This document shows, one piece after another, positions 54,023-61,977 of a stretch of 64,000 nucleotides of DNA. A model generated the notes under the pieces. The model saw nothing but the letters and a program-made list of their open reading frames with translations, searched no databases and was not told where the DNA came from. This DNA is from Byssovorax sp. (GTDB lineage Bacteria > Myxococcota_A > Polyangia > Polyangiales > Polyangiaceae). The first letter of the stretch is position 1. Each line of letters begins with the position of its first letter. The stretch covers positions 1-64,000 of the forward strand of contig JANYGI010000160.1 of the NCBI GenBank assembly GCA_025362495.1, written 5' to 3'. A program made the position numbers and the translations under genes.

Positions 54023-54754
54023 TCAGGCCGGCTTGTCGCTATTGCCGCTGCTGGCCCCGCCGGGCGCGAGTGTCGGCGCGTCGCCGGCCCCGTCCGCGGA
54101 CTTCTTCCGGTCCTTCTTGAAGGGGTAGAAGAACCCCTCCACCCGCGCCGGATCGCGCGGCAGCTTCCCGCGGAGGGCGGCGTGGAGCTTGACGTACTCG
54201 TCCACCCACCTGGCTTTGACCTCAGGAATGGTCTTGTTGCCGAGATGAACTGCCTGGGTCTCTGCATCGCTCAATGCCGCCTCGGCCGCGACGACTTCCG
54301 CGAGGACCGCTTCGAGCTGCGGTCGGAACTCGGTCGCCAGCGGGCCGATGTCCGCCTTCCCCTTGTCCTCCTTCATGGCTTTCACCATGGCCTTGACGAG
54401 GGTTGGCTCCGTCGCACGCGGCTCGGCCTCCGTGACCTCGCGGAGGCCTTCGGGGAAGTAGCGGCGATAGAGGGGATCGTTGCGCTTCTTGCCGACGAGA
54501 TCGAGGAGGCGCAGCTCGAAGGAGCGCACGATGCGGTCGCAACGGGCGTCTTTGCCGAGGAAGACGGCGCGCTTCTTCTGCACCTCGTCCTCCAGGTCTT
54601 CGAGAGCGCGGGATTGCTTCTTGAGGTCGTGGTGCTCGTCGGCGAGGCCCTTTTCGAGGCCGGCGACGTCGGGATCCGCGGCGACGCCGGCGACGGTGAA
54701 GGCGGAGTGCTCACGGTAGGCGGTGATCGAGCTGTCGTCTCTCGGCTTCTCCAT
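54023..54754 (-). CDS. Charged coiled-coil protein of unknown function next to vgrG
   Basis: 243 aa, no family recognised. Residues about 30-75 form a coiled coil (LADEHHDLKKQSRALEDLED, then EVQKKRAVFLGKD). The rest is helical, Lys/Glu-rich and soluble, ending in a low-complexity Gly/Ser/Asp tail after KKDRKKSADG. No signal or membrane segment. The ATG at 54754 follows GAGGA. It is directly upstream of vgrG on the same strand, where T6SS adaptor or chaperone genes often sit, but its sequence does not identify it as one. Confidence 0.6.
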   Translation of the reverse strand: MEKPRDDSSITAYREHSAFTVAGVAADPDVAGLEKGLADEHHDLKKQSRALEDLEDEVQKKRAVFLGKDARCDRIVRSFELRLLDLVGKKRNDPLYRRYFPEGLREVTEAEPRATEPTLVKAMVKAMKEDKGKADIGPLATEFRPQLEAVLAEVVAAEAALSDAETQAVHLGNKTIPEVKARWVDEYVKLHAALRGKLPRDPARVEGFFYPFKKDRKKSADGAGDAPTLAPGGASSGNSDKPA

Positions 54755-54929
54755 GGGGTCCTCTTTTATTGGTTATTGGTCGGTCGGCTGTCAACGTGGG
54801 AGGTATGTCAGAAGGTGTGCGTTGCCTGTGACGGAGATCTTCCTGAACACTCAGCTACTCACATTGCTGGCACATCGAAGCGAGTCCCGAGCGGACGGGT
54901 ATCATGCGGGGAGAGCGCTCAGGTGTTTC

Positions 54930-54974
54930 TGGACGCCCTCGTGTTCTTGCTACGTCAGCCGGGTACTACTGGCA
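54930..54974. repeat. Direct repeat, copy 1 (partner at 59025-59069)
   Basis: TGGACGCCCTCGTGTTCTTG followed by CTACGTCAGCCGGGTACTACTGGCA. The 45 bases match 59025-59069 with two differences. They cover the 3' end and downstream flank of the Cys-module gene, so the duplication that made the two modules included the flank. The hairpin seen at copy 2 is degraded here. Confidence 0.8.
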
Positions 54975-56354
54975 GACCTTACTGGTGCAAAGGCCACTGG
55001 CGCAGTCCACGCTGATATTGCAGGGACCGCCAGTGGCGCCTTTTGCGCAGTGGTTTGCCGTGCAGACGGTGGTGTAGCAATCTGCGATAACGTTACACGG
55101 CGAAGGCACGGAGCCTTTGTCGCATTTGTTCGCGGTGCAGCTCGTGCTCAGGCAGTCCGCTCCGCTGGAGCAGATGCTACCAGATCCGACGGCCTTGCAC
55201 ACATTGCCCAAGCAGCTGTAGCTCGAGCAATCGACATTGTTGCCGCAACTACCGCCGACTGCGCTCTTCGCACAAAAGTTGTTGGTGCAGAGGTTCGTTG
55301 TACAGTCGCCGTTGGTCGCGCACATGCCGCTGAAGTTCGTCGTCGAGCATGTTCCACCAACGCAGTTGTGGCTCGTGCAGTCGTTGCTCATGGCGCAAAG
55401 ACCGCCAACGCCACTGACCGCGCAGGTGCTCCCGATGCAGTTGGCGGTGGCGCAGTCGCCGTTGACCGCGCAGGTCTGGTTGGCGCCGACCTTGGTGCAC
55501 ACGCTGTTGAGGCAAGATTTGCTGGTGCAATCCGCGTTGCCGGAGCAGGCAGCTCCGACGGCGACAGCCTTGCACACGCTGCCGACGCAGTTCGCGCTGG
55601 TGCAGTCGGCGTTGCCCTTGCAGGCCTGACCGACGGCGACCGCGACGCACTTGTTGGATGTGCATTTCTTGCTGGTGCAGTCCCCGTCGACCGCGCAGGC
55701 TCCGGCGACCGCGCTCTGATCGCACTTCAGCGTCGTGCAGTTGTCGCTGAGACAGTCGCCCTTGCCGACGCAGGTCTTCGTCGCGCCGCACTTGCCGCAG
55801 TTCGCGCCGCCGCAGTCGACGTCGGTCTCGCCGTTGGTGGGGTCGATATTCCCGTTGGAGCAGAGCGCCGTGACGCACGCGTGCGCCGCGGTGTCGCAGT
55901 GGGGCTTGGACGCGTCAGTGCACTGCGTGTCGCTGGTGCATCCGACGCAGCCGCCGGCGTCATCGCAAACCTTGCCGCCCACGGTGCAGGCGGTGTCCTT
56001 GGCCACGGGCGCCATCGCGCACATGTTCGCCGTGCAGACCGGCTTGAGGCAGTCGCCGACGGTGTCCGGGCACGTCGCCGGATCGCACATCATCCCGCCG
56101 TCGGTCCCGCTTGAACTCGAACTCTCGCCACCAGTTCCGCTCGTGGTGGTGGTCATGCTGCCGGTGCCACCCGTGGTGGTGGTCGTCGCGATCACGCCAC
56201 CCGAGCCGCCGATGCTGCTCGTGCTGGTCGTCCCGCCGGTGCCCGTCGCGCCTGTCTTCCCGTCGAAGTCAAACCCGCCGAGCACGCTCGTACACGCCGA
56301 CGCGCCCGTCACCGAAACGACGAGGAGCAACCCGGAACGAATGGTCTTGTTCAT
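54966..56354 (-). CDS. Lipoprotein with 11 Cys modules, module A
   Basis: 462 aa. Signal with lipobox-like GASAC, a Gly/Thr/Ser linker, a first Cys region (CDPATCPDTVGDCLKPVC), a GETDVDCGGANCGKCG element, and then 11 repeats of about 24 residues with the pattern CxxxxDCxSxxCxxxxC and a Gly before the next Cys (for example CKGNADCTSANCVGSVC). This should give a rod of small disulfide-bonded units on the cell surface. The ATG at 56354 shares one base with the stop of the upstream TPR/PEGA gene. It has a paralogue at 59061. Confidence 0.82.
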   Translation of the reverse strand: MNKTIRSGLLLVVSVTGASACTSVLGGFDFDGKTGATGTGGTTSTSSIGGSGGVIATTTTTGGTGSMTTTTSGTGGESSSSSGTDGGMMCDPATCPDTVGDCLKPVCTANMCAMAPVAKDTACTVGGKVCDDAGGCVGCTSDTQCTDASKPHCDTAAHACVTALCSNGNIDPTNGETDVDCGGANCGKCGATKTCVGKGDCLSDNCTTLKCDQSAVAGACAVDGDCTSKKCTSNKCVAVAVGQACKGNADCTSANCVGSVCKAVAVGAACSGNADCTSKSCLNSVCTKVGANQTCAVNGDCATANCIGSTCAVSGVGGLCAMSNDCTSHNCVGGTCSTTNFSGMCATNGDCTTNLCTNNFCAKSAVGGSCGNNVDCSSYSCLGNVCKAVGSGSICSSGADCLSTSCTANKCDKGSVPSPCNVIADCYTTVCTANHCAKGATGGPCNISVDCASGLCTSKVCQ

Positions 56355-57406
56355 CAGAAGCTCCCCTTCGCGCCGAGAAATCCGAGTCCGACAATGGGGG
56401 TAACCGCCGCCGCCGCGACCTTCGCCCGCGGGGCCGTGAGCATCAGCACCACGCCCGTCGCGGCCAGCGCGCCGCCCGCGATGAAGCCAATCGTCGAGAC
56501 GGTGCCCATGGTAGCGTAGCTGTCAATCTCGGGTTGAAGGCTGGCCTTTTGAGCCGGAGGGCAGTGCCCTTCAGGGCACGACTTGAGGATGGCGCTGTGC
56601 TTGCCCAGCGCGAGGCCGCCGGTGATCCCTCCAACGATGAGGCCCGCCGCGCCGACGCCGAGAGCCGCGAAGCCCAGCGTCTTCCGCGTCGAGCCCTTGG
56701 CGTCGACGTGGTCCGGCGTGGGGCCGGCGGGCATCGGGGTTGCGAGCGGTTGAGTCGTCGAGTCCGGCGGCGTGGCAGGAGGCGGAGTCCCCGGAGGTAC
56801 CACGGCCACCGCGGAGGTGTCCTGTCCGGGTTTGAGATCGATCGTGATTGATTCGCTCTTTCCTTCCAAGAGGATCACCGTCGCTTCGCCGGGCGCGAAG
56901 CCGGTGGCTGTCGCCTTGATGATGTGCTTTCCCGCATCGACAGGCCGCTTCACGCCAAGCGCTGCGCTGGGCACGTCAATTCCGTCGAGCGTGACCCTGG
57001 GGGCGTCGGTGCCCTTCACATTGATGACGACCGAGGGGACTCGCGGCGAAAGAGCCTCCAGCTCGCGCTTGGCGTCCTCGACGGCCTTGGTGACGCCCGC
57101 AGAGGCGTTGGGCGGCAAGGGCTCGTGGACCACGCGGCTGTACAGCTCCTGCGCGCTCACCAGCTTGCCAAGGCCGGCCTGCGCGCGAGCCATGCCGAGG
57201 GTGATGGTAGGCGCGTGATAGAGTGAGTCAGCGCGCTTGAAGCGGTCGGCGGCGCCCGCGTAGTCGTTCTTCTTCAGCGCTTCGTAGCCGTCGATCGTGA
57301 GCTGGCGCGCCGTGGCCTTGTCGCCGTCCGGTACGTCGGCTCGGGCGAAGGTAGGGGTGCCGGCAGTAGCGAACAAAAGAACGATGAGAGAAACTCGGAA
57401 GCGCAT
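56354..57406 (-). CDS. Exported TPR/PEGA-like protein with two C-terminal helices, module A
   Basis: 350 aa. A signal peptide (VSLIVLLFATAGTPTFARA), a TPR-like region (IDGYEALKKNDYAGAADRFK), a PEGA-like beta domain near residues 130-195 (VVINVKGTDAPRVTLDGIDV), a Pro/Thr linker, and two hydrophobic helices (LGFAALGVGAAGLIVGGI and GFIAGGALAATGVVLML). The ATG at 57406 follows AGGAG. It sits between a kinase pseudogene and the Cys-module lipoprotein; the same order recurs at 59-63 kb. The modular plan suggests a sensing or anchoring role at the envelope, unproven. Confidence 0.78.
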   Translation of the reverse strand: MRFRVSLIVLLFATAGTPTFARADVPDGDKATARQLTIDGYEALKKNDYAGAADRFKRADSLYHAPTITLGMARAQAGLGKLVSAQELYSRVVHEPLPPNASAGVTKAVEDAKRELEALSPRVPSVVINVKGTDAPRVTLDGIDVPSAALGVKRPVDAGKHIIKATATGFAPGEATVILLEGKSESITIDLKPGQDTSAVAVVPPGTPPPATPPDSTTQPLATPMPAGPTPDHVDAKGSTRKTLGFAALGVGAAGLIVGGITGGLALGKHSAILKSCPEGHCPPAQKASLQPEIDSYATMGTVSTIGFIAGGALAATGVVLMLTAPRAKVAAAAVTPIVGLGFLGAKGSF

Positions 57407-57441
57407 GGAGCTCCTGCGGCGAGAACGAGTACGAGCGAAGG

Positions 57442-58890
57442 TCAGAAGCCGACGTCGGTCGGCTGTCCAGCCTTCGGAGGCTTTACTTTGACGGGGATCA
57501 CCGGTTTGCCCGGCTGCCTGGGGAGCGGTGGCGTGGCGATCCCCGCCACGTGCGTGGATGGCGTGGTGGTGGCGGAAGCGGCGGCGCTCGGCAGCGGCTC
57601 CGCCGTGGCGACGGTGATAGTTGTCGCAGGCGCGGCGTCGACAGCGCCGCTGCTCGTCGGTGCTCCCGTGCCGCTCGAAGCCGCCTCGGGACCGCCGGGC
57701 GCCGCGATGCCTGGACTCCGCGGGAAGAAGAACCCAAGCACGCTCACCAGCGCGACCGCGGCGAGGCCAAGCGCGATGACGAGGCCAGCGCCGGACTTTT
57801 TCGGTACGCCAAGGGGCTGGAGCGACACGGGACCGGCGGAAACGGCGCCGGGATGAATCGCGCCAGAGCCGCCCGGGAATGCGGGTTGCGACGGTGCAGA
57901 AGGGCGCTGCGCATAGGCATTCTCGGGAAGCAGCACTGTCACGTTCGATGGCAGCGAGGCTCGCTGCGCGCCAGGTGCGCCGGCCATCACCGAGGCGATA
58001 CCGGCCATCTTGGCCACGCTGTCGATCGTGATCTGCGAGCGGCTCGGCGCATACGGCGCCAGCGCGAGGACGAACTCCGCAATCGACTGGTAGCGATGCC
58101 CGCGGTCGCGGGCGTAGGCCTTCTCGAGCGCTGCCGCGAGCCCTTCGGGCACATCGGGTCGTGCGGTGCGGATCGGCGTCGGCGTCCCGGTGAGGATCTC
58201 GGCGCAAAGTTGCGGCAGCGCGTCGGCGTAATAGGGCTGCTTGCCAGCGAGCAGCTCGTAGAGCGCGATGCCGAGCGCGTAGATGTCAGTGCGGTGATCG
58301 ACCCCGCGCGTCTGCTACATTTGCTCCGGCGACATGTAAAGCGCGGAGCCCATGGCGGCGGTGGTCTTCGTCAGGTTGTCGACCCCTGGCTCTGCCATCT
58401 TGGAGATGCCGAAATCGAGGACCTTGACGATGAAGTTGCCGTTGGGTCGCTTGCTGACGAACAGGTTCGCGGGCTTGAGATCCCGATGAACGATTCCATA
58501 GCTGTGCGCCTCGGCGATCGCCTCGCAGCCCTGGATCAAGAAATCGATTGCGTCGTCGATAGGCAGGTTGCCACGGGTCTCCAGCACCTGTGAAAGGTCG
58601 GACCCATCCAGGTACTCCATGACCATGTAGGGAGCACCGGAGTCCAGCGTGCCGACGTCGGACACGCGCGCGACGTGCTCGCTCTTGATCTTCACCGCGG
58701 CGCGCGCCTCCCGGAGGAACCGCGTCGCGGCCTCGGGGTGATGGGCATACTCAGCGAGCAGGAATTTCAGCGCGACCCGCTCGTCGAGCGCGATGCGACG
58801 CGCCTCGACCACGACGCCCATCCCACCTTGCCCGATGATCTTCTCAACCCGGTACTTGCCTGCGAGGACGCTGCCCGGGAGGGTGGGATT
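57442..58890 (-). pseudogene. Ser/Thr protein kinase pseudogene, module A
   Basis: The sequence encodes a Hanks-type kinase: GKYRVEKIIGQGGMGVVVEA, VALKFLL (Lys), GIVHRDLKPANLFV, KVLDFGISKM, SALYMSPEQM. It is then cut by TAG at 58315-58317 and resumes in the same frame as QTRGVDHRTDIYALGIALYE, through AYARDRGHRYQSIAEFV to a membrane helix (LVIALGLAAVALVSVLGFFF) and a Pro/Thr tail. The expected start is also gone: an in-frame TAA lies at 58891-58893, and the codons between it and GKYRV contain no ATG, GTG or TTG. All active-site motifs survive, so the damage is recent. It is 35 bases upstream of the TPR/PEGA gene. Confidence 0.85.
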
Positions 58891-58993
58891 TTATGGATCG
58901 GTGCTGGGCGTAGGGTTGGTCACGGCGCTTTGTTCGTTCCCCGGCACCGATGCTCACATTGCGGTGCCGCCATGGCAAGCGTAGAGAAGATAT

Positions 58994-59034
58994 GCACAAA
59001 AAGCGAAGGGCGCCCAGGTGACCCTGGACGCCCT
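58994..59034 (-). terminator. Intrinsic terminator after the second Cys-module gene
   Basis: On the minus strand AGGGCGTCCAGG pairs with CCTGGGCGCCCT (11 of 12 positions) around GTCA, followed by TCGCTTTTTGTGC. Stem plus T-run 27 bases beyond the stop at 59061 make this the clearest rho-independent terminator in the window. Confidence 0.85.
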
Positions 59035-59069
59035 CGCGTTCTTGCTACGTCAGCCGGGCACTACTGGCA
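59025..59069. repeat. Direct repeat, copy 2 (partner at 54930-54974)
   Basis: 45 bases matching 54930-54974 with two differences. It includes one arm of the terminator and the last codons of the Cys-module gene. Confidence 0.8.
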
Positions 59070-60440
59070 AACGTTGAGAGTGCAGACGCCGCTGGTGCAG
59101 TCCGCGCTGATCTGGCAAGGCCCACCGGTGGTTGCCGCGGCGCAGTGGCTCATCGTGCAGATGCTGGTGTAGCAATCCGCGACGACGGTGCAGAACGCCG
59201 GCACGGAGCCCTTGTCGCACAGGCTGTTCGTGCAGCTCGTGCTCAAGCAGTCCGTGCCGCTCGAGCAAGTGCTGCCAGCGCCGACTGCCTTGCACACGCC
59301 GCCCGCGCAGCTGTTGCTCGTGCAATCGCCATTGATGCCGCAACCGCCGCCCACTGCGCTCCTCGCGCAGATGCCGTTGTTGCAGATGTTCGTCGTGCAG
59401 TCGCCGTTGCCCGTGCACATGCCGCCGAAGTTGGCCGCCGTGCACGTGCCACCGATGCAGTTCTTGCTGGTGCAGTCGCTGCCCATCGCGCAGACGCCGC
59501 CGACGCCGCTGACGGCGCACTTGTTCGCGACGCAGCTGTTGGTCGTGCAGTCGCCGTTGCCAGCGCAGGTCTGGTTGGCGCCGACCTTGGTACACACGTT
59601 GTTGATGCACGAGCTGCTGGTGCAGTCCGTGTTGCCGGTGCAGGCGGCGCCGACGGCGACGGCCTTGCACACGTTGCCGACGCAGCTCGCGCTGGTGCAG
59701 TCGGTGTTGCCCTTGCAGGCCTGGCCGACGGCGACAGCGACGCACTTGTTGGACGTGCACTTGTCGCTGGTGCAGTCCGCGTTGCCGGAGCAGGCTCCGG
59801 CGACCGCGCTCTGATCGCACTTCAGCGTCGTGCAGCTATCGCTGAGACAGTCGCCCTTGACGATGCAGGTCTTCGTCGCGCCGCACTTGCCGCACTTCGC
59901 GCCGCCGCAGTCGACGTCGGTCTCGCCGTTGGTCGCGTCGAGCACGGTGTTCGCGCAGAGCGCCGTGACGCACGCGTGCGCCGCGGTGTCGCAGTGGGGC
60001 TTGGACGCGTTGGTGCACTGCGTGTCGCTGGTGCACTCGACGCAGGCGCCGGCGTCGTCGCAGACGTTGCCGCCCACGGTGCAGGCAGTGTCCTTGGCCT
60101 CGGGCGCCGTCGCGCATGCGTTCGCCGTGCAGACCGGCTTGAGGCAGTCGCCGACGGTGTCCGGGCACGTCGCCGGATCGCACATCATCGCGCCGCCGGT
60201 CCCGCTGCCGCTCGAGGTCGACGTGCCGCCGCCGGTGCCCGTCGCCGCCGCGCCGCCCGTGCTGCCCGCCGCCGTCGTCGCGGCAGCGCCGCCGGTGCCC
60301 GCGCCGCCGCTGCCGCTGCTCGTCCCGGCGATCGTGCTGCGATCCACCGAGGCGATGAGCTCGCAGCCCATCACGCCGGCGGACATGCCCGCAGCCGCGA
60401 GGACGGCTGCGGTCAAGATACTTCTCGTTCGCGTCATCAT
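59061..60440 (-). CDS. Lipoprotein with 11 Cys modules, module B
   Basis: 459 aa. Lipobox GVMGC near residue 26, a linker (GTSSGSGGAGTGGAAATT), the CDPATCPDTVGDCLKPVC region, a GETDVDCGGAKCGKCG element, then 11 CxxxxDCxSxxCxxxxC modules (for example CTGNTDCTSSSCINNVC), ending CQISADCTSGVCTLNVCQ. It is closely similar to the 54966 protein along the Cys part, while signal and linker differ. ATGATG at 60440 has GGAG upstream; a frame to 60452 adds only MELG. It lies 16 bases after the TPR/PEGA-like gene. Confidence 0.83.
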   Translation of the reverse strand: MMTRTRSILTAAVLAAAGMSAGVMGCELIASVDRSTIAGTSSGSGGAGTGGAAATTAAGSTGGAAATGTGGGTSTSSGSGTGGAMMCDPATCPDTVGDCLKPVCTANACATAPEAKDTACTVGGNVCDDAGACVECTSDTQCTNASKPHCDTAAHACVTALCANTVLDATNGETDVDCGGAKCGKCGATKTCIVKGDCLSDSCTTLKCDQSAVAGACSGNADCTSDKCTSNKCVAVAVGQACKGNTDCTSASCVGNVCKAVAVGAACTGNTDCTSSSCINNVCTKVGANQTCAGNGDCTTNSCVANKCAVSGVGGVCAMGSDCTSKNCIGGTCTAANFGGMCTGNGDCTTNICNNGICARSAVGGGCGINGDCTSNSCAGGVCKAVGAGSTCSSGTDCLSTSCTNSLCDKGSVPAFCTVVADCYTSICTMSHCAAATTGGPCQISADCTSGVCTLNVCQ

Positions 60441-60456
60441 TCCAAGCTCCACTTGA

Positions 60457-61785
60457 TCAGAACGTCATGAACGCGGCAGCGCCGCCGCCCGTCGGGCCGG
60501 CATACGGCGCCACGAAGCCACGGGGCATCGACGACTTCGCGTGCTTGTGCGGCGCGCCGGTCGTCGCGGCCTTCGTCTCGGCGGGCGAGTCGTTGCTGAG
60601 GAGAAGCACCGCGCCTGTCACGCCGAACGTCAGCGCCACGGCGAAGGACATGTCGGAGATGAGCGCGTTGCGATCCGTCTTGTCGGCGTTCGGGACCGTG
60701 GCGCCGCCGGGGGCGTTGAAGTCGCTCTTGGCGCCGAGCGCCGAGACGCCGAAGATCGTGCCGACGATCGCGCCCGCGCCGGCGAGGCCGAGCGTGACGT
60801 ACGCGGGGACGTTGGAGCGCGGGGCCGGGGGCGGCGGCGGGGGCTTCGGCGGCTCGACCGCGACCGGGGGCGGCGGCGGGGGCGGCGGGGGAGGGGGCGG
60901 AGGCGGCGTCAGGTTGAGCGCCATCTTCACGTCCTTCGTCTCGGCGAAGGACAGATCGATCTCGGACGACGTGGGGTCGTAGCCGTCGGCGGTCGCCGTG
61001 ATCTTGTGGTGGCCGGGGGCCATCGCGAACTCGCCGTTGAAGGCCATCGCCTGCACGGCGGGGGGCGTCGCGACGGGGGCCGCGCCAGGAGCGGCGCCGG
61101 GCGCGGGCGCGGGCGGCGTGAGCGCGGCGGCCGCCGGGGTGCCGGGCGGTGCGACCGGCGCGGCGACGGCGATGCCGGGCACGGGCGCCGCGGCGTCGAT
61201 CGCGAACTTGAGGTTCGGCGGCGACGCGGGATCCGTCGCGACGCGCACCTTGCCGGGCGTCTTCTTGAGCGCCTCGACGCGGGTCGTCGAGTCGGCGATC
61301 TGGTCCTTCATCTTCACCGCGTCGGGCGAGGAGCTGAGGAAGATCTGGTACGCCGCGACCGACTCCTGCACCTTGCCGAGCTTGTCGAGCGAGGCCGCGA
61401 TCTTGTACTTCGTGAAGCCGATCGGGAGCGCGTCCTCGGCGACGCGGTAGTGCTCGAGGGCCTCGGCGTACTTGCCGTCCTTGAAGTCGGCCTCGCCCTC
61501 CTTGTAGTTCTTCTTGGCGAGATCCTTCTTCTGCTTGTCCGTGAGCGGCCTCGGCGCCGCCGGGGCCTTCGCCGTCACGCCGACCTTGGCCGTGACCGCG
61601 ACCTTGGCCGTGGCCTTGGCCACGGGGGCGGCCGGCTTCGCGCCTGCCGCGGGCTTCGCGGGGGCCGCCGCGGGCTTCGCGGGGGCGCCCTTCGTTGCGG
61701 GCTTGCCCTGCGCCTGCGCCGGCAAGGCGCTCGTCAGTGCCAAAAGCCCAGTGAGAACCGCTGCTGTCGACGAAAGTGCTCGCAT
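60457..61785 (-). CDS. Exported TPR/PEGA-like protein with poly-Pro tract, module B
   Basis: 442 aa. Signal peptide (ALSSTAAVLTGLLALTSALPAQA), an Ala/Lys/Pro repeat region, a TPR-like helical part (NYKEGEADFKDGKYAEALEH), a PEGA-like segment (FNGEFAMAPGHHKITATADG), a run of 14 Pro with a second run of 6, and two hydrophobic helices (YVTLGLAGAGAIVGTIFG and MSFAVALTFGVTGAVLLL). Same plan as the 56354 protein but longer. The ATG at 61785 follows AGGAGG; 61842 would add a non-conserved leader. The poly-Pro tract is encoded by G-rich repeats at 60824-60907. Confidence 0.8.
   Translation of the reverse strand: MRALSSTAAVLTGLLALTSALPAQAQGKPATKGAPAKPAAAPAKPAAGAKPAAPVAKATAKVAVTAKVGVTAKAPAAPRPLTDKQKKDLAKKNYKEGEADFKDGKYAEALEHYRVAEDALPIGFTKYKIAASLDKLGKVQESVAAYQIFLSSSPDAVKMKDQIADSTTRVEALKKTPGKVRVATDPASPPNLKFAIDAAAPVPGIAVAAPVAPPGTPAAAALTPPAPAPGAAPGAAPVATPPAVQAMAFNGEFAMAPGHHKITATADGYDPTSSEIDLSFAETKDVKMALNLTPPPPPPPPPPPPPPVAVEPPKPPPPPPAPRSNVPAYVTLGLAGAGAIVGTIFGVSALGAKSDFNAPGGATVPNADKTDRNALISDMSFAVALTFGVTGAVLLLSNDSPAETKAATTGAPHKHAKSSMPRGFVAPYAGPTGGGAAAFMTF
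60824..60907. repeat. G-rich repeat encoding poly-proline
   Basis: Runs of GGC/GGG triplets on the plus strand encode Pro runs of 14 and 6 in the TPR/PEGA-like protein. Translation of such runs often depends on elongation factor P. Confidence 0.75.
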
Positions 61786-61977
61786 AACCCGAAGCCTCCT
61801 CAGAACCGTTGTGCCCCTGATAAACCTCGGGGCGGCATCCATACAAGGACTTTGAAACGAAGCCGACGCCCCTCCGCCGCAGCGAAGCCCCCCCGAGCCG
61901 GGGCGAGGTTAGCGAAGAAGCGCGTTCGACTCAAACACAAGTGCTGATGGCGAGACGCATCTGGCGGCCCGGGCGGC

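Noticed and set aside
53672-58317. Genetic code change with TAG as Gln
   Set aside because: TAG terminates at least two amidase genes, the exonuclease gene and a Cys-module gene here, and the affected vgrG and kinase genes carry other inactivating lesions.
54966-60440. CRISPR-like regularly spaced repeats
   Set aside because: The roughly 72-base periodicity comes from repeated Cys-module codons in two lipoprotein genes; repeats are degenerate and there are no unique spacers between identical repeats.
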